Shown here: positions 40,100 through 51,921 of the stretch, one piece after another
Layout of the letters: each line of letters opens with the position of its first letter
How positions within the stretch are numbered: position 1 is the stretch's first letter
NCBI RefSeq assembly: GCF_000006565.2
Contig: NC_031475.1
Span: 2,650,190 to 2,714,189 of the forward strand
Length of the DNA stretch: 64,000 bases
Reading direction: 5' to 3'
Source of the DNA: Toxoplasma gondii ME49
Lineage: Eukaryota > Apicomplexa > Conoidasida > Eucoccidiorida > Sarcocystidae
Position numbers and translations under genes: made by a program
The notes under the pieces: generated by a model
What the model was told of the DNA's origin: nothing
Database searches by the model: none
Seen by the model: only the letters and a program-made list of their open reading frames with translations

Positions 40100-40835
40100 C
40101 ATGCCAGCAGTCGCACTTACCTTGCGCGGAAGCTGTCTCTGTCTCTCTTGTGTCACACTACCGCGTCTCGCTTTTGTCTCTTCATCATGCGCGTTCTCTC
40201 TGTTTCACCTTCTTCCTCTGTGTTCCGACTTCTTTTCTTTCAGCTCCGACTTCCACGCGTCGTGTCTCCTTCGCTGTGAGAGATCAGCGTCTCGCACAGG
40301 CCCCGTATCCCAGCGTATCTCGCCGCTGTTCTTGGTATCAGGGAGCCTCTCTGTTCTTATCTTCCTTGGCGTATCGTCTTCTTTCTTTGCTTCCTCGTTC
40401 GTTTTAGTCCCCTCGGCTTCTCTTCCAGGAGTCCTTTCGTCGTCTTCGTCTCACTCGTAGAGAAAATCTTTTCTCTCCTTTCTTGTCTGTGTGACACTGT
40501 CCTTCTTTGTTCTCTCGTTCTTCCTCTCTCTCCGTCCCCCGTATCCTCCCCTCTGCTCTTCTTCCCTTCTTGCCGTCTGCTCCTCTTCTCGTCTTCCTCT
40601 TTGTGTCACAGGCGGTCTCTTCCACTCTTTCTTTCCTCGCTGCCTCGTTCTGAGTCTCTCCTCAGTTCTGTCTGTCGTTTCGCTGCCTCGTGCTCGACTC
40701 GTTTTGTCACCTCTGCATCTTTTCGGTTTCTTTCCCTTGCCTTCTCTCTTCGTCTGTTCTCTGACTCTCCATCTTTTCTCTTCTTCGGCTTTGCTCTGGC
40801 CCTGCGTCTCTAAGAACTCCGTGCTGAAGCCGTTC
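40100..40835 (+). promoter_or_regulatory. Pyrimidine-rich leader of the F-BAR gene
   Basis: The plus strand is dominated by C and T (runs such as CTTCTTCCCTTC) for more than 700 bp directly before the ATG at 40841. Shorter versions precede the kinase and EF-hand genes. This is probably 5' untranslated or core-promoter sequence; no TATA box is evident. Confidence 0.4.
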
Positions 40836-40840
40836 TCACG

Positions 40841-42841
40841 ATGGAAGCGGAGGCCACCTGGGGGGTGGCGGGGTCGGGACAGTTTGGTTCGGGAGCTCCT
40901 CCGAACGACGGAGACGCCTTCGCTTCTGCGCGCTCTTCTTCCTCTCTGTCAGCTCCTTTCTGCGCCTCAGCTCAAGGTCCCGAAACGAACTCCGGGGGAA
41001 CAGACACTCGCAAGGAATCTGCGCAAGACACGCAAACGACTCAACCCGCACCTGCAAACGCGACTGCAGAGAACGCATTCTCCTTCAAAGAGGACTTGTG
41101 AGATCCTCACAAACGGACACACTCTTGATTGATATCTATGTTTCTACATGTCTGCATAGACGCCTACACAGCCGTGTGCTGCACACACTAAAATATATGT
41201 ATATATATATATATGCATGAATTTATGTGGGTGTGTAGGAGAAAGTATGCTCCTGCTTCTCCGTTTGTATATTTGGAAGTGCCAACAGAGAATCGGACAC
41301 CGCTTGACGCCTCCTTGCTACTGTCCTCCCTTCTCCGGTGTCACATTAACATGTATACATGAATAAGTTGCACACATGCGTGTACTAAATGCATGCTGTT
41401 TACGCAAGTTATATGGATATATATATATATATATATATGGTTGTGTTCGAGGAGAGTTCAGAGAGCATCGAGAGACTGTGGCTTGGTATTTGCAGAACCT
41501 CAGACTGGTGCTTAGCAGTGAGTCGTGTAGACAGCGGACGCACGCTGTTGGAGCGTCTGAGGGCTGCGCTGCTCCTCCGCGCGAACGCAGCGGTTGAGCA
41601 AGCGAGCAAAATGGAGAGTCTCGTTCAGACGTTTGTCGCGACCAACCTCGAAAGCAAGTGAGTCTCCGTTCGCTGGCCAGGTGTACATACAATGCAAGTT
41701 GGTGAGTCCAACAACTGTTGTTACCCCGGGCGTTTGCCATTTGTTCTCAACTCATTCTTCCCTAGAAAACTAACAGAAAAAACCCGTGGCTTCCGCGTCG
41801 TCAACAAGCGTGACAGGCCCCGCGTGCGGTGTACGTACACCTCGTGATTGACGTCAATGTTTTCTGTTTGTTCGAATCCCGAGCAGTCCGACCCCGCGAA
41901 GACCCTCATTATTTTTGATAGATGCGTGCTTGTTCTTCATTCGGATCTATTTCCACAATTATCGCCTTAAGTATGCCCTCTCGAAGCCCTTCGTAGCGCC
42001 GGTGTGCTCTTCGCTCCGCGCTCAAGAACGCAGCAAGCGGAGAGTCTTCTCCCGTGTCTTTTCTGTCTCGGGCTTGCTGCTTGGGGGTTTCCTCATGATT
42101 GTTCTGCCTGGTTCCTTCGAAGACCTGCTGTTCGCGACTGTCCGGGTTTTTGCAGGACCGTCATGTCTGCCGTCAACGCTCTCCGTCTCGAGGCGGTCCA
42201 CCAGGCCGATCACTGCAGAGAGTTCGCCGAAGCGATTCGGAGAGACGTCGTCGAGGGAACGCTCACAAACACCATTCACAACCACTACCTCGTCCTCCAA
42301 CAAGTGCGAATCACCTGAATCTCACCTCTCCCGATAACTCTCGGCTTTTCTCCATATGCATACATATATATGGATATATATGGTGATGTGTATGCGGATC
42401 TGCGAATAGGGACGTGTAGACAAAAGGGTATATATGAATGGACAAGAGTGCACAGATGAGCGTGTGTGTGTCTGGACATATATTTATAGGGACATACGCG
42501 TAGCGGCACACATATATGCATATATATATATATATATGTAGAGATATATATATATCTCCATACGTGCATGGGTCTGTTCTGTATTTCGTGTTCCGTGAGG
42601 TCGGTGTATCAGCTGAGCATCCGTTGTGTTTCAATTATCGACAAGGTGATGTTTGTCTTTGTTCTTTCTTCCTCTCAGATCAAAGCAGACGGTTCGGAGG
42701 CGCAGAAGGAATTGACTCTGGCAACGGTGGACCATCAGAAAGTACGCTCTGTTCTTCACCTTCACTCGTGGGGATCTCAGCTACGCGCATGTTCTAAGTA
42801 GTGATTCTCTGCATGCATACCCGTGCATATTTACGCATATG

Positions 42842-42880
<39 letters not shown>

Positions 42881-45800
42881 CAGTGCGTATACATTGGAAC
42901 GCATGCTTGTGTTTTTCTGGTGTGTACACTCCACTGGGATGTCTCGGTTGGCTATGGGGGTCTGTCGGTTGGCTGGGTAGACAGCTCCGCTCATAACCCT
43001 TTTCGCGTCTGATTTCGTGAAGCGCGTGCATCGCACTTTTTGGTGTGAATGCACTTTACACATTTGTCTATTCCTTTTTGCTTCTGAAACCTTCTTCACA
43101 GTCTGTCCCTGCGCTTTCGAAAAATCCGTAGGCGATGCACCGCTACCTGCGCTGCAGCAAGGAGGCGGCGGCGGCAGCTGTGAAGGCGCAAGCGGCAGAG
43201 GGTGAGGCGCCGAATGTACGTACAGAGCTTGCGTTGTCGGCGATTCGGCGCTGCGTGGAGGCGAAGGCCGCGGAGGACGAGCACCGGGAAAGTGTGGCGC
43301 GTTTGAATGCTGCCGCGCAGGCGAACGAGAGGAAGATGGCGATTATTCTTCAGTCCTTGCAAGACATGGACGAGAAGCGCATGCTCTGTTTCCGCGACGC
43401 TCTCCGAAAGGCTATGGTCTACCAGGCGGCGTATCTGCGAAACGTCCAGTACGACCTCGAGCAAACCATCAAGACGGTGGACGCCGTCGACCCCATGGCG
43501 GACCTTCAGGAGTTCCTCGGGAAGTATCGACTGCCAAAGAAGCAAACGGGTGCCGACGTGAAGGTGCAGAGTTGGGTAGAGCTCGACAACACTTTCGGAG
43601 ACGCCTTGCAGCCTTCAGCGTCTGTCACGCCTGTGCCGTGGGCGCCGGGGTCGACGCCAGCCCACGGCTCTTCGGGGTCTTCTGCCTTCCCTACCTCGTT
43701 CGCCGCCTCACCCTTCAGCTCCTCGCCGCTCGGCGTCTCTTCTCTGGGGGTCAGTTCTGCAGCTGCAGCGGCTTCCAATGTCGCGCGATCATTCCTGCAG
43801 AAGTCCCCGTTCACTCGCGTGATGCAATCCGCCGCTTCGCTCGTCGCCGGCCGCGGGCCCGCCAGCGAGTCAGGTGTACATACGCCCCAGGTGCCGGAGG
43901 CCGCGGCGGGGGAGTCGCTCGCCGCAGAGGACCAGCGGCCACAGGGCGGGGGGGGGGGTTCGGCGAGCGGAGCAGGTCGTTCCGAGGAGAAACGCGGGCG
44001 CCGAGAAGAAAAAACCTCGTTTTTCGCGCTGATTACGAGAAGCGAGGAACAGGACCTTCCTGCCAACGCGGAGAGCGGAGACGAGGCGAAGGTGCGATCT
44101 GAGAGGGAGTTCGACGCCCTCCTCGACCTGCTCTGGTCAGAGGCTGAGCCAGCCGAGAAGCGCAACGGCGCGGGCGATGTGGAATCCGAAGGCAGACCCG
44201 TCACCGCGTTCGTCGTCGACCCCGCCCAGTGTCCCTACAGCCCAGAGGTCCGACACCAGCTCGATGCGGCACTCCCGCGGCTGAAAAGCGACTTCGCCTC
44301 GCCTGCGAAGCGCCTCGCCTTCCTTAAGGCTGTCGAACGCAGGCGCCGAGCGTGCATGGTTCGCGGCCACAAGCAAGTGTACCTACACCACATGCTGTGC
44401 CTGCGAATCCTCGGCGAGATCAGCGAGTGGCTGCTGGACGCCGCCGACGAGCAACTGGACGTCTGGACGGGGCGCATGCTCCTCCTTCTCTCCATGCAAA
44501 TCGCGGCCTCGGGCCTCAAGAGCGCAGACCCGCAAATGCAGACCTTTTCTTGGGTGGACTTTGCTCAGTCGTGTGCAGAAATCGACAAGAAAGATCGAGG
44601 CGACGCCCGAAACACCCTACCCGCGACCGAAGCCGAGACTGTTCGGTGGTCCCTACATGTAAGTGCTCAGATGCGAATTTTGCTCGGAACTGAACAGCAA
44701 GCGAGAAAAGAAGCGCTCTGCAGTTTCACTTACGCCCGAGGATCCCCTACGTTCGCACAAACGTACCTACACATACATGTCCGAGACATGTATACCGATC
44801 GCATACGTATATATAACGCATTTGTGGATGTATATTTTGAGGTGCATGCGTAGAGGTCGTTCTCGGTAGAGAGAGATTTCGCTGTGAAGAGAGAGGCATT
44901 TGCACCTCAGTCAGGTGGAGGGGGGGTTCTTACAGACAAAGACGTATTTCGAAGCGGATTTTGCGTGTCTTGATTTGTGTCGCGTTCTTATGAGGGTTCG
45001 GAGCGAAACAGTTCCTGTTGTGGCCGTCGCAGGCTTCTGCGTGGTGTGCATTTTCGTTCTGTTGTGTTTCTCTCCGCCTCGCAGCGGTGCATCTACCACC
45101 ACCGCTACTGGAACCGCGTCACCTTCTGGGAGGAGGCACTCACGCTGACCATCAGCGAGGAATTTCAGCGCCAGAAGGTGAGAACTTCGCGTTTTTTTTG
45201 TCGTTCACGTCATGCCTAGCAGACTCTCGTGCTTCCATTCGTTTTCTTCGTAGGAAAACCTGGAAAGAATCCACACCTTTGTAGAAGCAAAAAACACGCA
45301 GGCCAGATTTCAGAGAGGAGAGAGCTGGAGGGACACCATACCGTGCAGCATGTCGGCACACAGGGAAGACAGTCTGGAAGCGAACAAATATCCAGAAGAC
45401 AAGCCGTCACGAATGTCGCTGTGAAACACAAGAGTCCTCGCGCCAGAAATCCACGCGCAACAGCGATAGATGCCGCGCGACGCTTTCGAGGGGTCGAAAT
45501 GAATTCTTGGAGAGTCGCAAAAGACAAAATCTTCAACGAGGACACGCAGAACCGCATGCGGCCTGGCGAAGACTCTCTACTGATCCACGGAAACAGCAAT
45601 GCTGTACTTTTGCATCTATTTGAAAGGACAAAGGAAACAGAGTGGATTCTGTCTAAGAAGCAGTTTCATCAACACTCACCCTGCTGGTTTATTTACACTT
45701 TAGTCCCTGTTCAAATATACAAGTATATATATATATATATATGAGCATGTATGTGGAGCTGTGTCTTGCATATATATATATATATATACAGACTCCATTT

Positions 45801-47058
45801 TATGCAGCTAAACATAGGCACATTTTAATGCGGACGTAATCAACTGTGCACCTGCGCATATATATATATATATATACATGCATATATTCCGATGTGTTCC
45901 TTGTGGTGTGTCTGCTGAGTTTTGCCATATGTGGCGAATGACTCACGTGTATTTGCCATTTTTCTGTGCATGCAGTTGATGGAGAAGTGGCGAACTATGG
46001 GCGACGAGGTTCTTCAGCAGGAGGAGAAGGCGTTTCGCGAGAGGAATCCTTGCTGCGGGTGTCTCACATCTTTTGGTAGGTTTTTCCAAACATCCCCGTT
46101 TTCCAGCGCCGAGCAGAATGCGGTTTTCTTCCGCCTTCTCAGAGAAAAGAACAAAATGCACTTGAGAAAACTCCATCATCTCCCTTTCTGCCTTCTTCTG
46201 CATCGCCTCCTGTGGTCGTTGCTCCTCGCTGGCGTTTCTTCTTTCTTGAGAGGAAGAAGGGAGACATGTCGATGTGGAAGTCACGAACGCGGAGACCGGC
46301 CGAGTTTCCGGCGCCTCTTCGCGGCTGTCTCTGTTGCATGCAGTCCTGTGCTGCGTCTCTGGGAGCATGAAGCTCTTGAAAAAGACATGAACGTGAAACA
46401 GTTTCAGATGTTGAAGTCCTGGAGTTTCGACTTCCTCAGGGTTAAGCTGAACTTTTGCTATGTTCTGTGTGCGTCAGGTTCTTTCATGGTCCTCTACGGC
46501 ATCGCCCCCGAGCAAGTGCAGTCTCTCCTTCTCGTTGTTTGTCGCGCTTGTCACTTGGAGGACGAATTCGCAGCCCGCCTCGTCGAAGGAATGCAACAGT
46601 TCGCTTCCCCTACAGTCAACGCTAACAAAGCCTCCGCTTCATCCTCTTCTGCAGCATCTTCTTCTTCAAGTGTCTCCTCTTCATCATGTCCACCTTCTTC
46701 TTCGTCGGATCCACCTTGTTCGTCACTTCCCTTTGGCTCGGATTCTTCTTCAAGGAAAGTCATGGGGAGTCTTGGGTCTCCCGGAGAGGCGGCGCGGGAA
46801 GCAGGTGTCTCTTCCGCGGAGACAGAGATGAGACTGAGGGCGCCCGCAGAGAGGGGAGGAGACAGTTGTTCTCCGCGTGCAGGCAGCTTCGAAGAGCGCG
46901 AGCAGAAACGAGAGGACGAGAGACTATCGGAAGCGAAGGAAGTCAATACGCCTGGCGAGGGAAGGGAGGAGAAGGAAGAGCGGCAGATACACGACGGGCA
47001 AGAAAACGACGAGACATTGCAAAAGAGAAAAGACTCGGAGAGGATCGGCTCTTTTTGA
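40841..47058 (+). CDS. F-BAR domain protein with conserved C-terminal region
   Basis: Exons 40841-41097, 41496-41657, 42156-42303, 42679-42741, 43132-44658, 45085-45177, 45976-46079 and 46344-47058 give 1022 residues. Residues 86-345 form an F-BAR (FCH) coiled coil: an N-terminal helix with LLERLRAALLLRANAAVEQA, then NALRLEAVHQADHCREFAEA, KAMHRYLRCSKEAA across a junction, and LQDMDEKRMLCFRDAL near the end. Such domains dimerise and bind curved phosphoinositide membranes during endocytosis or membrane shaping. A Ser/Pro linker follows. Residues 440-790 form a helical region with FWEEALTLTISEEF, WRTMGDEVLQQEEKAF and a YGIAPEQV stretch. Its layout recalls the C-terminal domain of KIAA0513/SBF2-type proteins; that match is tentative. 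The tail (800-1022) is Ser- then Glu/Lys-rich. No SH3 domain is visible. The intron 46080-46343 has a weak donor, is in frame and contains no stop, so it may be retained. Confidence 0.82.
42840..42876. repeat. Intronic TA microsatellite
   Basis: A TA run of about 30 bp lies in the fourth intron of the F-BAR gene. Similar runs occur in its other introns at about 41195-41213, 41417-41438, 42360-42380, 42510-42555, 45722-45790 and 45860-45877. Confidence 0.85.
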
Positions 47059-50000
47059 TGAGAAGCGCAGACGAGCATGACAGATGAGAAAGCAGAAACC
47101 AGCAAAAACATGAGAAGAGGAGACACAGGGAATGAAACGAGGAGCGAAGTGTGGAGAGAAGACAGAGCGAGTAGAGAAGGGGATAAGACGGAGAAGGAAA
47201 ACAAGGAGAAAGAAGAAAAAAGTGAAAGGACCTCTAGGGAAGACGCCTCCCCTTCGGTGCTCCTTAGCCAGTTGAGGAAGACAAAATATATATTTCTTCT
47301 CGCTTTTTGGACTGCGTTCTAAAAAGGTTTTTCCGAAAGATTCTTTGCATGCAAAACCGAAGAAAGAAACCACGAAGGAGCAGCAGAGAAGATAGCTTTT
47401 AAGAGAAAAAGAAGATGCCCTCTCTTCCGGAGTACGAATCTGAGGAGACGCGGACATGGCGTATCAGCTCGGACTGTCGCATCTCCGAGGGAAAAGAAGA
47501 GAAAGGGGACCTCTCCACAGTGTACATACAGTAGTCGTTGATCTCTGTTTTTGTCTACAGTTTCGTGTAGGTGCAATTGTGTCACTTTTATCTTCAACAC
47601 TTGCTTGCACCATGTTCACGGGACTTTTGCATCCGCAGTGAAAGGAATGCGTCTTGAAAAGACTCTTAGACGGGCGGCTCTCGTGCTTCTCGCGCTCTAA
47701 AAGATTCGATCTGCGAATTCAGTCATTGGCAATTCTTTTTTATCCTAGTCAAATCACATTATTTCTTATGTGCAAGATTCGTAAGGTACGCCGGGGATGA
47801 GGCCAGATACTCTTGGAGTGCTGGCTCTCGGATTGTACAAAGAGTTCAGTAATTCATCATAGACGCAACGGTGTTTCTAGACACATTTCTGGTATGAAAA
47901 GCTCGTTGTTAACAGGCTAACTGGGATTCAGTGTAGAAGGTGAAACGCAATGCGGCATGTAAGAGTCAAACCTACAGAAAGAAAGGTGGCTTGCAATTGA
48001 TAATGCAGACGTGTGTCTCGATAGACTACAGTGCTGCGTAATGAATCTTCGCCTCGGTGAGAAAATCAACTAGCTCACTGGCTCGTTTTTCAAACAGGAA
48101 ACAGGGATACTTGTGGCAGCTCCAGTGTTATCTGGAACAAACGAAGACTATTTGAGTCACCATCACATTAGCTGCTTTTCAAACGATTTCTCTGTAGAAC
48201 TCAGCCAATGTTTAATTCTCCAGTCCCGGGCTCAAATGCGAGAATAAGTGCTGAGAGTGTTTACATAATTCATGGACTTCTGAAGCTTTGCTTGCTCAAA
48301 GTCCCCAACGAACAACACTGCAAAGAGTCCCGAGTAGTCGGGAGCAATCCGTTCCAAGATGATGTCCATCTGTGCATCTCAGTGGATTGCCGGACATTTG
48401 TGTGCGCCGCCAACTTCCCGGCGAAACATCCGTTATGCTGAAACAGAAGTTCCTGAAGAAAATGGGTAGAACGGGGACGACACTTTCAGCTGCATGGTAG
48501 GCTGGAAACGCGGGGAAAAGATCCTTCGGCGTGCGTCCAGTCGCTGCGCCTCGGCAAGAAAAGGGAAAGGAGTGTCAGCGGTAAACCGTAAGCCCTTAGA
48601 AGAAAGAAATGCGTGACATTGTCAGTTCTGGGGACTTCGCAGTGTAAAAAGCCTGCCACTGTGAGGAAGAAGGCAATACAAGGGAAAGACGCGAAAACGC
48701 AGAATGTGCATGTTCTGGAAAAACTCCGTACGTGGCGTGAACCCACAAATTTTACAAAAGTTTTTGCGCCAAAGTGAAATCATGGAAACTGCACAGTCCA
48801 ACCTTCTCCAAGCAGACGGTATACAATTACATATTTTGAACTATATACACCTTTATGTATACACCTATATATATACATTTGTACGTTCGTGTGAATAAAC
48901 GGCTCACCATCTCCCTGTCTATGTATATACATATGGATCTCTGTATATGCATATATATAGACATGTATATGGAATGGTGTATCTACACCAAATGCGGAAG
49001 ATCGTGTTGGTGGTGTCTGTCGATTGCGAACAAAGAGCACCCCGCGGCTTGTTATTGTTGTCTGTTACACTTTCTGGATTCCACAATTTTGGTTGTCGCA
49101 GAAAACTAGGGTTTACGGTTTTAAAGCGTTGTTCCTTCAGAACTGTTGTTTCGCAGGGACAGCAGCGATCTGCATGAATGTAGACTAAAACATCTGTTTA
49201 GGCTCCTTAGAATCGCCGGCCCTTCGTTGTTGTCCGCCTGCTAGTCGCCGTTCGTTTCTGTGCTCGCGTGCGGCATAGCCATGAGGCCTCGATCATTTCT
49301 CTCTTTTTAGGAGAGAAACGTAGGTTTCTCTCGCTTGCTTCGAAGACAAGCAGCGTTTTTTCTCTCGTTTCTTGATAGGCGAAACTGAGGCAGAAGGAAA
49401 GGTGAAGCAGCCCTGTGCGTTGCGCGTTCTTCGATTGCTTCTCTGGTGGGTCTACCGCGCTCGTTCGGCGAGTTTTCACTTGCATGCGTTTCGTTGAGCC
49501 CGAATTCTTTTGAGTCGGATCCGAGAAAGAAGGGGAAAGAGATGAAACTTGACAGCATGAGCGAGGGGAGTTTTCTCGCAGCCTCGTTTCTTTTCCTTTT
49601 TCTCGACCGCGTTCTGTGAGGCACTCTCCTGTCGTCTCTTCTCCCTTTGTAGCAGCTTGCCTTCTCGGATAATGTTAACCAGAGAGTGCAGACAAGATTG
49701 ACTGTTGTCGGTTTTCTCTGTGGCATTCCGATCCCCAGTGAATTCTCAACACACTGGTACCTCGTCCTTTTTTTCATGTGTGTTTGTCTCCTTTTCCTCT
49801 CTTCTGTTGCGCGAGTTTCTCCTGGTTGTCGCCCTTTTGTCTCTTCCCTCATCTCCACTCAAGCTCCTCTCCTTTCATCCTTTCCTCGGTTTCCTCTCTC
49901 CTCTCTCCGTTTGACGCCCTCCTCTTCTTCATCATTCACCGAATCCTTTCCTCTCCCTCACCTTCCCCGCCGTCCTTTTTTCTCGCCACTCCCTCCCTGT

Positions 50001-50089
50001 CTCCTCTGCCTTTCTGTGTGACCCTCGCTCTCTCTTCATAACTTCTCTTCGCATCCTTCAATCTGCTCTTCTCTCGCGTCCTCCTCAAA
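47059..50089. other. Gap between F-BAR and EF-hand genes
   Basis: It contains the 3' flank of the F-BAR gene and the upstream region of the EF-hand gene. The last 330 bp before the ATG at 50090 are pyrimidine-rich. A minus-strand open frame of 183 codons at 49307-49858 mirrors this skew and has no family signature. No gene is supported. Confidence 0.5.
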
Positions 50090-50484
50090 ATGGCTTCCGC
50101 AGCGTCTCTCCACCGCCTCTTCGCCCAGAGGGCTGTACAGACACTCCGATGCTCTCGCGCCCCTGCAGCGAGCAGCTTGCGCTCTGCGTTTTTTGGAGAT
50201 TGTCTGAAGAAGGAATTTCTCTCCCCTGTTTCTCAAGGCCCTCTGGAGAAAGTCAGCGGTCAAGCCTCTTGCCTCGTCGCCACACGCAGCGCCGCTGGCG
50301 GCGCCTACTACTGGGCGCGAGACCGAGCAGTGAACTACGAAGACGAAGCTGTCCAGGAGTGGAGAGAAAAATTCAACAACCTCAAACCCTACAACGATAA
50401 AGGTGACGCTCTTCGACATGTCAGTGCCCTAAACAAGCCGTAGCACACCAGGCGACGTACAACACTCTTTCTACTCCATATATG

Positions 50485-50549
<65 letters not shown>

Positions 50550-51009
50550 GTATATATATGTATATGTATATATATATATATGTATATATGTATATACGTA
50601 TATGTGTTGTTTAACGCGGGAGAGTGCTTCCGTGTTTTTCTTCGTTGGTTTATGTATCTGCCTGCATGGTGTTTGACGCAGCCGCGTTCATATCCAGTGT
50701 CACTGTAGATGCATGTATGTGCATGCGCTGAAGCGGGGGAGAAATTGGTGTTTATTTTGCAGAACTACGTGCGTGGCGGCGAGTCTTTGATTCGATGGAC
50801 CGGGACAGAGACGGCTTCATCTCTCGCGCAGATTTGCAGAAGACTCCGGAGTTCACTTTGGCCAAGGCTCAGAAGCTGAAATGTAAGAAAAGGAAGGTGC
50901 TAAGCTGTCTTCATAATGCAAGGAATGAGGAAGGTAGCTTCCTGCCTCAGGGGTCTTCCTACACCGTATGAAGCGCGATTGTACGTGTCTGTACACTGCA
51001 TTTCTCGGA

Positions 51010-51043
<34 letters not shown>

Positions 51044-51887
51044 TACGAGTCGGGTTCGTGGCGTCGATCTTGAAAGTCTTTGTTTCTTTGCTCAGGGGAT
51101 GCAAGGTCTTCTGCACTATCAGTCAGAGATAAGGTGACACTTAGGAGGAAAACCATCTGGACATCGTGTATCAATATTCCAGAGATGACGAGGGTAATCC
51201 GGAATCCTTCTTGGCCTGGACCCATTAAGCTGGAACTGGTCCGTCTAGCGTTTGACTATGTGAGATGTAAAACCGTGTAGAGTATATCCCTGATGCCGTA
51301 AACTCCTGGACTCCAACACTATTGAAAACTGTCTTAAGCAGTTTAATTACGATATCCACACAGGCAATTTCTTCGTAGTGACTGCTTCTACAACAAGGAG
51401 AAAACATCTCACGAGATTGCATCGGCTGTTGCAGAACGTCCAGCTTGAAACATGAGCTAAAAGACTTCAGAGACGAGTTGTGCGCTCCTTTCCCCACCGA
51501 AAGAAATCAAGAAGACGCACTGGAAACGATACCCAGGGAAACACCGACAGTCTGTCTCATTTGACATTCGATAGTCGACGAACTGCCTGATTCAAACGCA
51601 CATCCAGGGGTCTTGCATTGCGAGGAATCGCCGGACGTGTCACGGCAAGAATACAGAATGTTTCATTGAAGCAATCGCAGTTAAAGTCTGGACGTAGTGA
51701 ATCTCCATATTATGCATTCAGTGCATGCAATCGTCTCTGCCTCATGAGCCTGCCGCTGTCATTAACCAGGAGGTATATATACACACATCATACCATACAT
51801 GCATACAAACATACATCAGCATACTTGCATATACATACATACATGCTTCATACATACAAACTAACTCCATATCTGTTCAACGGTGCA

Positions 51888-51921
<34 letters not shown>

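Larger units (their letters stand above)
37033..40840. other. Gap between kinase and F-BAR genes
   Basis: It holds the kinase 3' flank and the F-BAR upstream region. TA microsatellites occur at about 37977-38110. From about 40100 to 40830 the plus strand is strongly pyrimidine-rich up to the F-BAR start codon. A TGCATGC-like site (ACGCATGCAAAC) is at 39503-39514. No gene is supported. Confidence 0.5.
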
